The notes under the pieces were generated by a model. That model did no database searches, was not told the origin of the DNA, and saw nothing but the letters and a program-made list of their open reading frames with translations. Of a DNA stretch of 64,000 nucleotides, positions 8,807 to 17,841 are shown piece after piece; positions within the stretch are counted from its first letter, which is position 1, and each line of letters begins with the position of its first letter. This DNA comes from an uncultured Lutibacter sp. (lineage in GTDB: Bacteria; Bacteroidota; Bacteroidia; Flavobacteriales; Flavobacteriaceae), in NCBI RefSeq assembly GCF_947495725.1, contig NZ_CANLZZ010000001.1, positions 806,001-870,000 on the forward strand, given 5' to 3'. Position numbers and translations under genes: made by a program.

Positions 8807-9556
8807 ATGCAAAAGATTTTTACACTAATAGTTATGTTGTCCATTACGGTTTTAAGTTTTGGACAGAATGTTTTTATATCTGAAATTAATTATACTGGTT
8901 CTGATAAAGGTATAGAATTATCAGTAGATGGTACAATGGATTTATCTGGTTGGAGCCTAGTTTTTTACAAAGGAACAAATAGAAAAGTTTACCATACCAT
9001 AGATTTATCGCAAAATTTAAGTGATGGAGCATTATGGATTGAGTACTCTAATATTTCTGATGGTCATCCAAAAGGAGCGGGAGTTGCTTTAATTAGTGAT
9101 GATGGTGATGTGCAAGAGTTTTTAAGTTATAATGGTTCTTTTGCAGCAAAAGATGGTCCTGCTGCTAATTATAAAAAAGAATCTATAAATATAGGTACAA
9201 TAACTGATAATAGTGGTTCTGAAGGTAAATCATTACAAAAAGTAGGTGATGCTTGGGTTTCTTTAAATAAAACACCTGGAACATTGAATAGTAATAGAAC
9301 AGCTTCTGTAACCAAAAATCAGATTGATGGATTTAACGTATATCCAAATCCGGTAAGAGAAGGTTTATTTTCAATTTCAACAAAAAATTCATTTGAAAAA
9401 CACGTAATAATTTATTCTATTTTAGGAAGTGTTGTTTACGAAAAAACGGTTGGAGCAAATGAATTGGTAAATGTGAAAAATTTAAGTGTTGGAATGTATT
9501 TGGTTCAAGTTGAAGAAGATGAAAAGGTTTCCATTAAAAAGTTGTTAATTAATTAA
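8807..9556 (+). CDS. Secreted LTD-like protein with T9SS type A sorting domain
   Basis: A 249-residue exported protein built like its upstream neighbour. The signal peptide is residues 1-20 (ending LSFGQ). The body starts VFISEINYTGSDKGIELS and contains DLSGWSLVFYKG, a divergent lamin-tail-like pattern (strand, then a residue turn, then LSGW). The C-terminus (about 178-249) carries VYPNPVREG and GMYLVQVEEDEK, ending KKLLIN, a type A T9SS tail. It lies 184 bases downstream of the first gene and ends at a strong terminator. The shared tail and similar body suggest an old duplication; no enzymatic motif is seen. Confidence 0.84.
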   Translation: MQKIFTLIVMLSITVLSFGQNVFISEINYTGSDKGIELSVDGTMDLSGWSLVFYKGTNRKVYHTIDLSQNLSDGALWIEYSNISDGHPKGAGVALISDDGDVQEFLSYNGSFAAKDGPAANYKKESINIGTITDNSGSEGKSLQKVGDAWVSLNKTPGTLNSNRTASVTKNQIDGFNVYPNPVREGLFSISTKNSFEKHVIIYSILGSVVYEKTVGANELVNVKNLSVGMYLVQVEEDEKVSIKKLLIN

Positions 9557-9583
9557 ACAGTCATACATTAAAATATATTTAAA

Positions 9584-9614
9584 AAGCATTCTCCAAAACG
9601 AGAATGCTTTTTTT
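9584..9614 (+). terminator. Rho-independent terminator
   Basis: AAGCATTCTC at 9584-9593 pairs with GAGAATGCTT at 9600-9609 around a 6-base loop, followed by a T-run. It closes the T9SS cargo gene 8807-9556. Confidence 0.9.
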
Positions 9615-9639
9615 ATTATATTTATCCTAAAAAAAGCTA

Positions 9640-10356
9640 ATGAATGTTAAAATTAATTTCGAAAATATACTGTTTTTAGATATTGAAACTGTTCCTGAAG
9701 AAGCGTCTTTTGATAATTTGTCTAAAGAAAAACAAGAATTATATAGCCAAAAAACGCAATACCAACGAAAAGATGAAATTTCTGCTGAAGCATTTTATGA
9801 CCGAGCTGGAATTTGGGCCGAATTTGGAAAAATAGTCTGTATTTCGGTTGGTTATTTTATAAACTTTAATTCTAATGAACGAAAATTTAGAGTCACTTCT
9901 TTATATGGAGAAGAGGTTAAAATATTGAATGATTTTAAAGAGTTATTAGATAATCATTTTAATCGACCACATCATGTATTATGTGCGCACAATGGTAAGG
10001 AATTTGATTTTCCATATATAGCTAGACGGATGATTGTTCATCAGATTTCATTACCAGAAAAATTGAATTTATTTGGTAAAAAACCTTGGGAAATTCCTCA
10101 TTTGGATACTATGGAATTATGGAAATTTGGAGATTATAAACATTATACATCATTAAAGCTGCTTACTTCAATACTTGGAATTCCATCTCCAAAAGACGAT
10201 ATTTCTGGAAGTGAAGTAGGAGATGTTTATTACAAAGAAAATAATATTGAACGAATTGTAACCTATTGCGAGAAAGATACCGTTGCCATTGCTCAATTAT
10301 TATTAAGATTTAATAACGAGCCTTTAATTGAAGAATTAAATATTGTACATGTTTAA
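9640..10356 (+). CDS. PolB-like 3'-5' exonuclease (RNase H fold)
   Basis: A 238-residue DEDD-type nuclease related to the DNA polymerase B proofreading domain but without a polymerase. Visible motifs are ExoI FLDIETVPEE (about 13-22), ExoII around CAHNGKEFDFPYIARR (about 118-133), and ExoIII CEKDTVAIAQL near 212. The Asp/Glu residues would bind two metal ions. Such stand-alone proteins are common in Bacteroidota and probably act in DNA or RNA end trimming; the substrate is not known. It has its own transcription unit after a terminator. Confidence 0.85.
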   Translation: MNVKINFENILFLDIETVPEEASFDNLSKEKQELYSQKTQYQRKDEISAEAFYDRAGIWAEFGKIVCISVGYFINFNSNERKFRVTSLYGEEVKILNDFKELLDNHFNRPHHVLCAHNGKEFDFPYIARRMIVHQISLPEKLNLFGKKPWEIPHLDTMELWKFGDYKHYTSLKLLTSILGIPSPKDDISGSEVGDVYYKENNIERIVTYCEKDTVAIAQLLLRFNNEPLIEELNIVHV

Positions 10357-10367
10357 AAAATTTTGTT

Positions 10368-10412
10368 ATTCTGAATATAGCGAGAGCGTAATATAGAATC
10401 TATTATTTTTGA
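10368..10412. repeat. Possible remnant of a dispersed intergenic repeat
   Basis: The segment starting GTTATTCTGAATATAGC and ending near TAGAATCTATT resembles short imperfect-palindrome repeats scattered between genes in flavobacterial genomes (ATTCTGA ... AGAATC). Only one copy is seen in the window, so this is recollection plus pattern. Confidence 0.25.
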
Positions 10413-10453
10413 GATTTTTCACATAGATTAAGAATTACAATAGTTCTCAATAT

Positions 10454-12316
10454 TTACTCCTCCAGCTTAGAGGAAAGTTCAAACCAACGTTCTTCTTTTG
10501 CGTCAATTAAATTAGAAATTTCTTGAAGTTTAATAGATAGTTCATTAATTTCTTCACCAGAAAGTGAGCCATCTAAAAATTTTGTTTCAATACTGCTTTT
10601 TTCGGTATTTAATTTTTCAATTTCATCTTCAATACCATCAAATTCTTTTTTTTCTTTATAAGAAAGTTTTGCCTTTGTAGGGGTTTCTATTACCTTGGTT
10701 TCAGCCTTTTTTAAAGTGGTAGTTTCTTCCTTTGGTTTAGAATCTTCATAGGCTCTAAAATCTGAATAATTGCCCGGAAAATCTTCAACAACACCATCGC
10801 CTCTAAATACAAATAGATGATCCACAATTTTATCCATAAAATACCTGTCGTGAGAAACTACTAGCAAACATCCAGGAAAATCTAGTAAAAAGTTTTCGAG
10901 TACATTTAATGTAATAATATCTAAATCGTTTGTGGGTTCATCTAAAATTAAAAAGTTAGGATTTTGGATTAAAACCGTACATAAAAATAAACGTTTACGT
11001 TCTCCACCACTTAATTTCTCAACAAAATCATATTGACGTTTTCTACTGAATAAAAAACGCTCTAATAACTGTCCTGCTGAAATTTTTCGACCTTTAGTTA
11101 ATGGAATATATTCACCAAATTCTTTAATAACTTCAATAACTTTTTGGCCGGGTTTTATTTCAATTCCATCCTGTGTGTAATAACCAAATTTTATGGTTTC
11201 TCCAACAACAACTTTACCAGAATCAATAGGAATATTTTGAGTAATAATTTTTAAAAAACTTGATTTTCCAGTTCCATTTTTACCAATAATTCCAATGCGT
11301 TCACCCCTTAAAAAATTATAATTAAATTTTTCTAAGATTTTTAAATCGCCAAATGATTTTGATATATTATGAAGTTCCAAAATTTTCGTTCCCAAGCGTT
11401 CCATATCAATCTCAAGCTGCACTTTATGGTCGTTTCTTCGCTGAGAAGCAAGCTCTTTAATTTCATAAAAATCATCTATTCTACTTTTGCTTTTAGTTGT
11501 TCTGGCTTTTGGTTGCCTGCGCATCCAATCTAATTCTTTTTTAAATAAATTTTTAGCCTTTGCTATTGTAACTTTTTCAATTTCAATACGTTCTTGTTTT
11601 TTTTGTAAGTAGTTAGAATAATTTCCTTTGTAGGTGTAAAATCCGCCGTTATCTAATTCTACTATTTCGTTACAAACACGCTCTAAGAAAAAGCGGTCGT
11701 GGGTTACCATAAACAAGGTAATTTTTTCTTTTTCAAAATAACTCTCAAGCCATTCTATCATTTCTAAATCTAAATGGTTTGTTGGCTCATCAAGAATTAA
11801 CAAATCGGGCTTGTGAATTAAAATTAAGGCCAATGATAAACGTTTACGCTGTCCGCCAGATAAATCGCCCACGCTTTGAGATAAATCGTCTAATTTAAGC
11901 TTAAAAAGAATTTGTTTGTATTGCGTTTCAAAATCCCAAGCATTTAAACGCTCCATTTTTTCAAATGCTTTTTGATATGCTTTTTCATCTTCAGGATTTT
12001 TTAATGCATGTTCATATTCTTCAATTACTTTTAAGGTTTCGTTGTCCGAATCAAAAATAGTTTGCTCTACTGTTAACGCATCATTTAAGTTATCTTCTTG
12101 CGATAAATATTCAATTTTTAAACCTTTTCGACTCACAATTTGACCAGTATCCGAACTATCAAGTCCCGCAATAATATTCAACATTGATGTTTTACCAGTA
12201 CCATTTTTGGCTATAAAGGCAATTTTTTGATATTGATTTATTCCAAAGGAAATATTGCTAAAAAGCTCTAATTCACCAAAAGCTTTTGATATGTTCTCAA
12301 CTGATAAATAATTCAT
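10454..12316 (-). CDS. ABC-F family ATPase (Uup/EttA-like)
   Basis: A 620-residue soluble protein with two ABC cassettes and no membrane domain. Cassette 1 has Walker A AKNGTGKT (36-43), signature LSGGQRKR and Walker B LLILDEPTNHLDL. Cassette 2 (from about 315) has GKNGTGKSS, LSGGERKRL and FLILDEPTNDLDI. The charged linker between them (about 240-300) is the P-site tRNA interaction motif region of ABC-F proteins. A Lys/Glu-rich coiled coil covers about 540-620, as in Uup, which binds DNA or ribosomes. The family works on the ribosome or in genome stability; which applies here cannot be told. Confidence 0.92.
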   Translation of the reverse strand: MNYLSVENISKAFGELELFSNISFGINQYQKIAFIAKNGTGKTSMLNIIAGLDSSDTGQIVSRKGLKIEYLSQEDNLNDALTVEQTIFDSDNETLKVIEEYEHALKNPEDEKAYQKAFEKMERLNAWDFETQYKQILFKLKLDDLSQSVGDLSGGQRKRLSLALILIHKPDLLILDEPTNHLDLEMIEWLESYFEKEKITLFMVTHDRFFLERVCNEIVELDNGGFYTYKGNYSNYLQKKQERIEIEKVTIAKAKNLFKKELDWMRRQPKARTTKSKSRIDDFYEIKELASQRRNDHKVQLEIDMERLGTKILELHNISKSFGDLKILEKFNYNFLRGERIGIIGKNGTGKSSFLKIITQNIPIDSGKVVVGETIKFGYYTQDGIEIKPGQKVIEVIKEFGEYIPLTKGRKISAGQLLERFLFSRKRQYDFVEKLSGGERKRLFLCTVLIQNPNFLILDEPTNDLDIITLNVLENFLLDFPGCLLVVSHDRYFMDKIVDHLFVFRGDGVVEDFPGNYSDFRAYEDSKPKEETTTLKKAETKVIETPTKAKLSYKEKKEFDGIEDEIEKLNTEKSSIETKFLDGSLSGEEINELSIKLQEISNLIDAKEERWFELSSKLEE

Positions 12317-12334
12317 TAAAGTTATATTTTACCG

Positions 12335-12367
12335 CAAAACTACATAAAATAAATGCTTTAATTACAA
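12335..12367 (-). promoter_or_regulatory. Promoter of the ABC-F gene
   Basis: On the minus strand the -7 element TAGTTTTG is at 12335-12342 and a -33 TTG at 12365-12367, with 22 bases between. The ATG is 18 bases downstream of the -7 element. Confidence 0.55.
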
Positions 12368-12557
12368 TTTAAATTTTTAGCAAGTTTTCTGTACGTTCGG
12401 GCTATTATTATTCAGTTTTTCTAAAGTTTATAAAATGCTAAAAAACTACTTTATTAGTAAGTTTGTGCTTAGCGGAGCGAAAGTATTTATTCCCTAATGC
12501 AATCAAAAGCAAAAAATGTATATTTAAAAACGTATTTTTATCCAACAAAATTTATAA

Positions 12558-14231
12558 ATGTTAAGCGTTCAAAATTTATCCATTTCTTTTCAATCAAACA
12601 ATGAAATAAATACCGTTGTTCATAATATTTCGTTCAATTTATTACCACAGCAAATTTTGGGTATTGTTGGTGAATCAGGAAGTGGGAAATCTGTTACTTC
12701 ATTAGCAATTTTAGGTTTACTTTCTAATAATGCAAAGGTTGATGGGGCTGTACTTTTTAATGATATTGATTTAACAAAAATTTCTGAAAAAGATTTTCAA
12801 AAAATACGAGGAAATCAAATTTCAATGATTTTTCAAGAACCAATGAGTTCATTAAACCCAACTTTAACATGTGGTTTTCAAGTATTGGAAATTTTAAAGC
12901 AACACAAAAAAATAAGTAATTCTGATGCTAAAAAAGAGGTTATTGAGCTTTTTAACAAGGTAAAATTACCCAGAGCAGCAGAAATTTATAATCAATATCC
13001 ACATCAAATTTCAGGAGGACAAAAACAACGTGTCATGATTGCGATGGCAATTGCATGTAAACCACAAATTTTAATTGCAGATGAACCAACTACGGCTTTG
13101 GATGTAACGGTTCAAAAAGAAATTATTGAACTTTTAAAGGAATTACAACAAGAAACAGGAATGAGTATTATTTTTATTACGCACGATTTGTCGTTGGTTT
13201 CTGAAATTGCAAATACTGTTTTAGTTATGTATCAAGGAAATGTTGTAGAACAAGGAGAGGTAAAGCAGGTTTTTAAAAGTCCCAAACACAATTATACAAA
13301 GGCGTTAATTAATTCTAAACCAAATTTAAATGAACGATTGAAAAAGCTTCCAACAGTTCAAAATTTTATGGAAGAAGAAATTAACAATGAAGTATACACA
13401 ACAAAGCAACGAGCTGAATTTCATAAGAAAATATATGACAAATTACCGTTGTTGGAAGTGCGAAATTTGGCAACTTATTTTAATTCAGAAGGTAGTTTTT
13501 TCTTTGGAAAAAAAAGTACGGTTAAAGCGGTGGATAATGTTTCGTTTAAATTATTTGAAGGTGAAACTTTAGGATTGGTTGGAGAATCGGGTTGTGGTAA
13601 AACAACTTTGGGAAGAACAATTTTACATTTAGAAAAAGCAACCAAAGGTGAGATTTTTTACAATCAAAAGGATGTAACCATACTTTCTAAAAAAGAATTA
13701 AAAAAGTTTAGAAAAGAAGTTCAAATTATATTTCAAGATCCATTTTCTTCTTTAAATCCAAGAATTCCTGTTGGAAAAGCAATTATGGAACCCATGAAAA
13801 TTCATGGAATATTAAATTCTTCAAAAGAGCGGAAACAATATGTATTTGATTTGTTAGAAAAAGTTAGTTTAGAACCAGAACATTTTTACCGGTATCCACA
13901 TGAATTTTCAGGAGGACAAAGACAACGCATTGGTATTGCACGAACGATAGCTTTAAAACCTAAATTAATTATTTGCGATGAATCGGTTTCGGCATTGGAT
14001 GTTTCAGTACAAGCACAGGTATTGAATTTATTAAATGAGTTAAAGCAAGATTTTGGATTTACCTATATTTTTATTTCGCACGATTTGGCTGTTGTAAAAT
14101 ATATGTCGGATCAATTAGTAGTTATGAATAAAGGAAAAATTGAAGAAATTGGTGATGCGGATTTAATTTATAAAACGCCAAAAACTAACTATACCCAAAA
14201 ATTAATTGATGCCATTCCAAAAGGCATTTAA
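12558..14231 (+). CDS. Fused dipeptide/oligopeptide-type ABC transporter ATP-binding protein (DppD-DppF / GsiA-like)
   Basis: A 557-residue protein with two ATPase cassettes of the peptide-import subfamily. Cassette 1 (1-265): Walker A GESGSGKS (38-45), IFQEPMSSLNP, SGGQKQR and ADEPTTALD. Cassette 2 (about 295-555): GESGCGKTT, IFQDPFSSLNP, SGGQRQR and CDESVSALD. In DppDF, OppDF and GsiA these two ATPases drive permeases importing peptides, glutathione or nickel complexes. No permease or binding protein gene is adjacent, so the partners are encoded elsewhere and the substrate is open. In cassette 2 the Walker B stretch has Ser-Val for the usual Pro-Thr, while the catalytic Glu is kept. Confidence 0.92.
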   Translation: MLSVQNLSISFQSNNEINTVVHNISFNLLPQQILGIVGESGSGKSVTSLAILGLLSNNAKVDGAVLFNDIDLTKISEKDFQKIRGNQISMIFQEPMSSLNPTLTCGFQVLEILKQHKKISNSDAKKEVIELFNKVKLPRAAEIYNQYPHQISGGQKQRVMIAMAIACKPQILIADEPTTALDVTVQKEIIELLKELQQETGMSIIFITHDLSLVSEIANTVLVMYQGNVVEQGEVKQVFKSPKHNYTKALINSKPNLNERLKKLPTVQNFMEEEINNEVYTTKQRAEFHKKIYDKLPLLEVRNLATYFNSEGSFFFGKKSTVKAVDNVSFKLFEGETLGLVGESGCGKTTLGRTILHLEKATKGEIFYNQKDVTILSKKELKKFRKEVQIIFQDPFSSLNPRIPVGKAIMEPMKIHGILNSSKERKQYVFDLLEKVSLEPEHFYRYPHEFSGGQRQRIGIARTIALKPKLIICDESVSALDVSVQAQVLNLLNELKQDFGFTYIFISHDLAVVKYMSDQLVVMNKGKIEEIGDADLIYKTPKTNYTQKLIDAIPKGI

Positions 14232-14261
14232 TTTCAATAAGTTGTATATTGCAACCGATTT

Positions 14262-15254
14262 ATGAAAAATGTAATTTTATCTGTTTTTAGTGTATTAGGA
14301 ATGCTCCTAATTTCCAATATTTCGGTAGCTCAAAATAAGGAGTTACAGGGTATACTTACTAGGGAAAATGGGCAAAAAGAGGAGATGAATAATTTAAAGT
14401 TTCAAGAGTATTTTTTTGAAGCTTTGAAAGATTATGCAACAAATAATTATAAAAAAGCAATTGAAAATTTAGAAGTATGTTACCAAATTGATTCGGTAAA
14501 TATGGCTGTTGAGTTTGAATTCTCTAAAAATTACTATTTATTAAAAGAGTATTACCTGGCAGAATTATTTGTAGAAAAGGCGCTTAAAAGAGAATTGAAT
14601 AATAGTCATTTGTTAAAACACAAAATATTAGTTTTAAAAGCCCAGCAAAAATATAAAGATGCTATTGAAACTCAAAAACAATTAATTACAATAAAGCCTA
14701 GCGCTTCCGAAGGATTGGTTTTGTTGTACATTCAAAATAAAGAATTTAATAAAGCAGAAGACTTAATTTCTGAAATTGAAGAAAAAGCACTTGGAACTTT
14801 AAGGTTAAAAAGATTTAAATTATATATCGAAAACAGAAAAAAAACATCAGAAAAAGTTGCTAACTCAACAAGTAAGTTAACAGAGAATTCGAGTATAGAT
14901 GTTTTAACAAAAAAGTTTAACGAAACTAAAGATTATAAAATATTATTAGAAATTTTAAGTTATGATGTTAAAAATAGTCTTTTTGATAAATTATATACTC
15001 ATAGTAAAGAAGGTTTAGAGTTGTATCCGGCGCAACCTATATTGTATCAATTAAATGGATTTGCATTAAATAGACTAAAAAAATACAACGAGGCAATTGA
15101 TGTTTTAACAACTGGCATTGATTTTGTGATTGATAATAATAAAATGGAGCTAAGTTATTATAACGAACTAATTATTAGCTACCAAGGAATAAATAATAAA
15201 CAGCTTGCTTTAAAATATAAACTAAAAGCTGATAAGTTAAAAGAAGCTAATTAA
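14262..15254 (+). CDS. Exported TPR-repeat protein
   Basis: A 330-residue protein with a signal peptide (about 1-23, ending SVAQ). Helical repeats follow, with TPR-like patterns such as FEALKDYATNNYKKAIENLEVCYQ (about 50-73), KDAIETQKQLITIKPS and a final pair near 260-325 (LNGFALNRLKKYNEAIDVLTTG). TPRs form a protein-binding superhelix, so this is probably a periplasmic scaffold or chaperone. It is directly upstream of, and touches, the DUF4292 lipoprotein gene, with the EnvC-like gene third. The same three-gene order is familiar in Flavobacteriaceae, which points to a common envelope role. Confidence 0.84.
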   Translation: MKNVILSVFSVLGMLLISNISVAQNKELQGILTRENGQKEEMNNLKFQEYFFEALKDYATNNYKKAIENLEVCYQIDSVNMAVEFEFSKNYYLLKEYYLAELFVEKALKRELNNSHLLKHKILVLKAQQKYKDAIETQKQLITIKPSASEGLVLLYIQNKEFNKAEDLISEIEEKALGTLRLKRFKLYIENRKKTSEKVANSTSKLTENSSIDVLTKKFNETKDYKILLEILSYDVKNSLFDKLYTHSKEGLELYPAQPILYQLNGFALNRLKKYNEAIDVLTTGIDFVIDNNKMELSYYNELIISYQGINNKQLALKYKLKADKLKEAN

Positions 15255-16031
15255 ATGAAATTTTTTACAAAAATATTAATTATTACTTTGTTGGTTTTTA
15301 CTTCGTGTAAATCCAATAAAAATGTTGTTGGAGCCACCAATATTAACTCAATTTCAACAAAAAAAATTATAAATAATCACTATGGTACGTCATTTAACCA
15401 AAAAACAATAAATGCAACACTTAATGCTCGTTATAAATCTAGTAAATCTTCGGTGTCATTCAATATAAAATTGCGTTTAGAAAAAGATAAAACCATTTGG
15501 ATGAGTGCTACAAAATTGGGTTTTCCTGTAGCTAAAGTAAAAATAACTCCAGATAGGGTTACATATTACGAAAAGTTACAAAGAACGTATTTTGATGGTG
15601 ATTTTTCTTTGTTGAGCAAGTTTTTAGGAACAGAATTAGATTATGAAAAAGTTCAAAATATTTTGTTAGGCCAAGCAGTTTTAAATTTAAGAAAAGGCAA
15701 TTATTACTCTAAAATTGATAATAATTTATATCAAATAAGTCCTAAGAAAGACAATGATTTGTTTGGGATTTTATTTTTTATGAATCCAGAAAATTTTAAG
15801 TTAAACAAACAAGAAATTAGCAATCAAGAGAAAGAACAATTATTAACTGTTTCTTATCCAAATTATAAAAATATAAAAGGAGAACAATTTCCTGAAAATA
15901 TTAATATTAGAGCAATTGATCATAAAAAATTAACAACCATAAATATTGAATACCGTTCTGTTGAATTTAATCAGGATTTAACATTCCCGTTTTCTATTCC
16001 AAATGGTTATAAAGAAATTAGTTTAAAATAA
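15255..16031 (+). CDS. DUF4292 outer-membrane-type lipoprotein
   Basis: A 258-residue lipoprotein. The signal sequence ends in a lipobox (LLVFTSC, Cys18 probably lipidated), followed by Lys/Ser rather than Asp. The body pattern, with NARYKSSKSSVSFNIKLRLEKD, IWMSATKLGFPVAK and a long beta-rich region, matches the DUF4292 family, whose fold is akin to LolA/LolB-type lipoprotein carriers (an inference from shape, not shown). ATG 15255 follows the TPR stop with no gap, and its stop overlaps the EnvC-like ATG by one base, so the three are translationally coupled. Confidence 0.88.
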   Translation: MKFFTKILIITLLVFTSCKSNKNVVGATNINSISTKKIINNHYGTSFNQKTINATLNARYKSSKSSVSFNIKLRLEKDKTIWMSATKLGFPVAKVKITPDRVTYYEKLQRTYFDGDFSLLSKFLGTELDYEKVQNILLGQAVLNLRKGNYYSKIDNNLYQISPKKDNDLFGILFFMNPENFKLNKQEISNQEKEQLLTVSYPNYKNIKGEQFPENINIRAIDHKKLTTINIEYRSVEFNQDLTFPFSIPNGYKEISLK

Positions 16032-17263
16032 TGCAGTTTAAATTAAAGTTTGTTTTTCTATTTTTTGCCATCTTAATAGGGGTTAACGTTACGGCTCAAA
16101 ATTCTTCAAAACGTAAAGTATTAGAGGCTCGTAGGGTGCAGCTTCAAAAAGATCAGGTTTATATAAATGCCTTACTATCAAATACAATTCGAAAAGAAAA
16201 GAATGTTTTAAGTGAATTAAAAGATTTAGATGCTAAAATTACTTCAAGAGAAAAATTAATTGATGCAATTGAAAGTGAGTCGAAAGAATTAGGAAACGAG
16301 ATTTATTTAAACCAGCTAGAAATTAATCAGAATAAAAGAGATTTAGAAGCATTAAAAAAAGATTATGCAGATATGATTTACAAATCATACAAAAGCAAAT
16401 CTCAAAATAGTAGAATTATGTTTTTGCTATCTTCAGAGAATTTTTTTCAAGGTTATAAGCGTTTTCAGTATATGAAACAATATACTGCTTTTAGGAAAAA
16501 GCAAGGAGAAGATATTCAGTTAAAAACAAATGAGTTACAAGCATTAACAGATTCATTACAAGTTAAGAAAAATCAAAAAAATGAATTGTTATCAATAAAG
16601 AAAAACGAACAATCTGTAATTGAAAAAGAGAAAAAAGATCAAGAAAACTTATTAAGTCAGGTTAAACAAAAAGAAACTAAGTACAAGAAACAAATAAAAC
16701 AATTTCAAAGAGAAGAAAGTAGAATAGAAGCTCAAATAGATAAACTAATTAGTGAAGCTATTGCTGCATCTAATAAAAAAGCAGGGACTAAAAAGTCTTC
16801 AACAGCATCTTCAACATTTGCTTTAACGGCCGAAGCAAAAATTTTAGCTTCTAATTTTGCCGCAAATAGAGGTAAATTACCTTGGCCAGTAGAGCGTGGT
16901 TATGTTTCAACGTATTACGGAAAACAGCCACATCCGGTAGTAAAATCGTTAACAATACAAAGTAATGGTGTTCGAATTACGACTAATAAAGGCAGTAAAG
17001 CTCGAGCAGTTTTTGAAGGTACTGTTATTGCCATTCAAATGATGCCTGGAAATAAAAAGGCAGTTTTAGTACAGCACGGAAATTATATATCAGTATATAA
17101 TAATTTAGAACATGTAATAGTTTCAAATGGAGATAAAGTAAAAGAGAAACAAGAAATTGGAACTATTTTTACCGATAAAATTACGGGTAAAACTATTTTG
17201 AACTTTATGCTGAAAAATAACTCAAAAACTGAAAATCCAGCTAGTTGGATTTATAAAATGTAA
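16031..17263 (+). CDS. EnvC-like murein hydrolase activator with degenerate LytM/M23 domain
   Basis: A 410-residue exported protein: signal peptide (1-23, ending VTAQ), long coiled coil (about 25-245), Ala/Ser/Lys linker, and a LytM domain (about 275-408). In active M23 peptidases the zinc is held by His and Asp in an HxxxD-type site and by HxH. Here the first region reads SNGVRITTNKG and the second ILNFMLKNN, so the ligands are missing. It should therefore not cut peptidoglycan itself but, like E. coli EnvC, activate an amidase during cell separation. It ends the coupled TPR-DUF4292-EnvC unit and stops 5 bases before the convergent thioesterase. Confidence 0.9.
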   Translation: MQFKLKFVFLFFAILIGVNVTAQNSSKRKVLEARRVQLQKDQVYINALLSNTIRKEKNVLSELKDLDAKITSREKLIDAIESESKELGNEIYLNQLEINQNKRDLEALKKDYADMIYKSYKSKSQNSRIMFLLSSENFFQGYKRFQYMKQYTAFRKKQGEDIQLKTNELQALTDSLQVKKNQKNELLSIKKNEQSVIEKEKKDQENLLSQVKQKETKYKKQIKQFQREESRIEAQIDKLISEAIAASNKKAGTKKSSTASSTFALTAEAKILASNFAANRGKLPWPVERGYVSTYYGKQPHPVVKSLTIQSNGVRITTNKGSKARAVFEGTVIAIQMMPGNKKAVLVQHGNYISVYNNLEHVIVSNGDKVKEKQEIGTIFTDKITGKTILNFMLKNNSKTENPASWIYKM

Positions 17264-17268
17264 AACGA

Positions 17269-17775
17269 TTAAACAAATAATGCTTTTAATTCAGTTGCTT
17301 CAGAAGCTTTCATTTTACCAGATAAAATTAGACTAAGTTGTTTTCTTCTTAAGGCGCCATCAAAACGTTCCTTTTCCAAAGCAGTTTCGGGTTTAATGGC
17401 GGGTACTTTTATAGGCATTCCGGTATGATCTACTGCTACAAAAGTATAAATACCTTCATTAACTTTAGTTCGCTCTTGAGATTCTCTATCTTCTATCCAA
17501 ACATCTACGTAAACTTCCATAGATGAGTTGAAAGCACGAGAAACCTTAGCTTCAATAGATACAACACTTCCTACTGGTACGGCTTTGTTAAATGCAACGT
17601 GGTTAACAGATGCTGTAACTACAATCCTGTGAGAGTGACGTTGAGCCGCTATGCTACAAGCTCTATCCATTCTTGCCAATAATTCTCCGCCAAATAAATT
17701 CCCTAAAGGATTGGTTTCTCCAGGTAATACTATATCAGTTAAAACGGTTAAAGATTCTTTTGGCGTTTTTATCAT
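17269..17775 (-). CDS. Acyl-CoA thioesterase, hotdog fold (YciA/BFIT type)
   Basis: A 168-residue single hotdog-domain protein that hydrolyses acyl-CoA to free acid and CoA. The core motif is GETNPLGNLFGGELLARMDRA (about 18-38), where the Asn and the central helix are usual for this family; ASVNHVAFNKAVPVGSVV and YTFVAVD follow. The C-terminal tail (about 135-168) is helical. It is cytoplasmic and likely multimeric. The chain-length preference is unknown. A -7 element is 16 bases upstream. It converges with the EnvC-like gene. Confidence 0.92.
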   Translation of the reverse strand: MIKTPKESLTVLTDIVLPGETNPLGNLFGGELLARMDRACSIAAQRHSHRIVVTASVNHVAFNKAVPVGSVVSIEAKVSRAFNSSMEVYVDVWIEDRESQERTKVNEGIYTFVAVDHTGMPIKVPAIKPETALEKERFDGALRRKQLSLILSGKMKASEATELKALFV

Positions 17776-17791
17776 ATCTTTTTATTTTAAG

Positions 17792-17799
17792 CAAAGATA
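17792..17799 (-). promoter_or_regulatory. Promoter -7 element of the thioesterase gene
   Basis: Minus-strand TATCTTTG is an exact TAnnTTTG match, 16 bases upstream of the ATG. No -33 TTG is visible. Confidence 0.45.
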
Positions 17800-17841
17800 T
17801 GGCTATTTTAATAAATTGAAATAATGGTATTTAAGTAGAAA

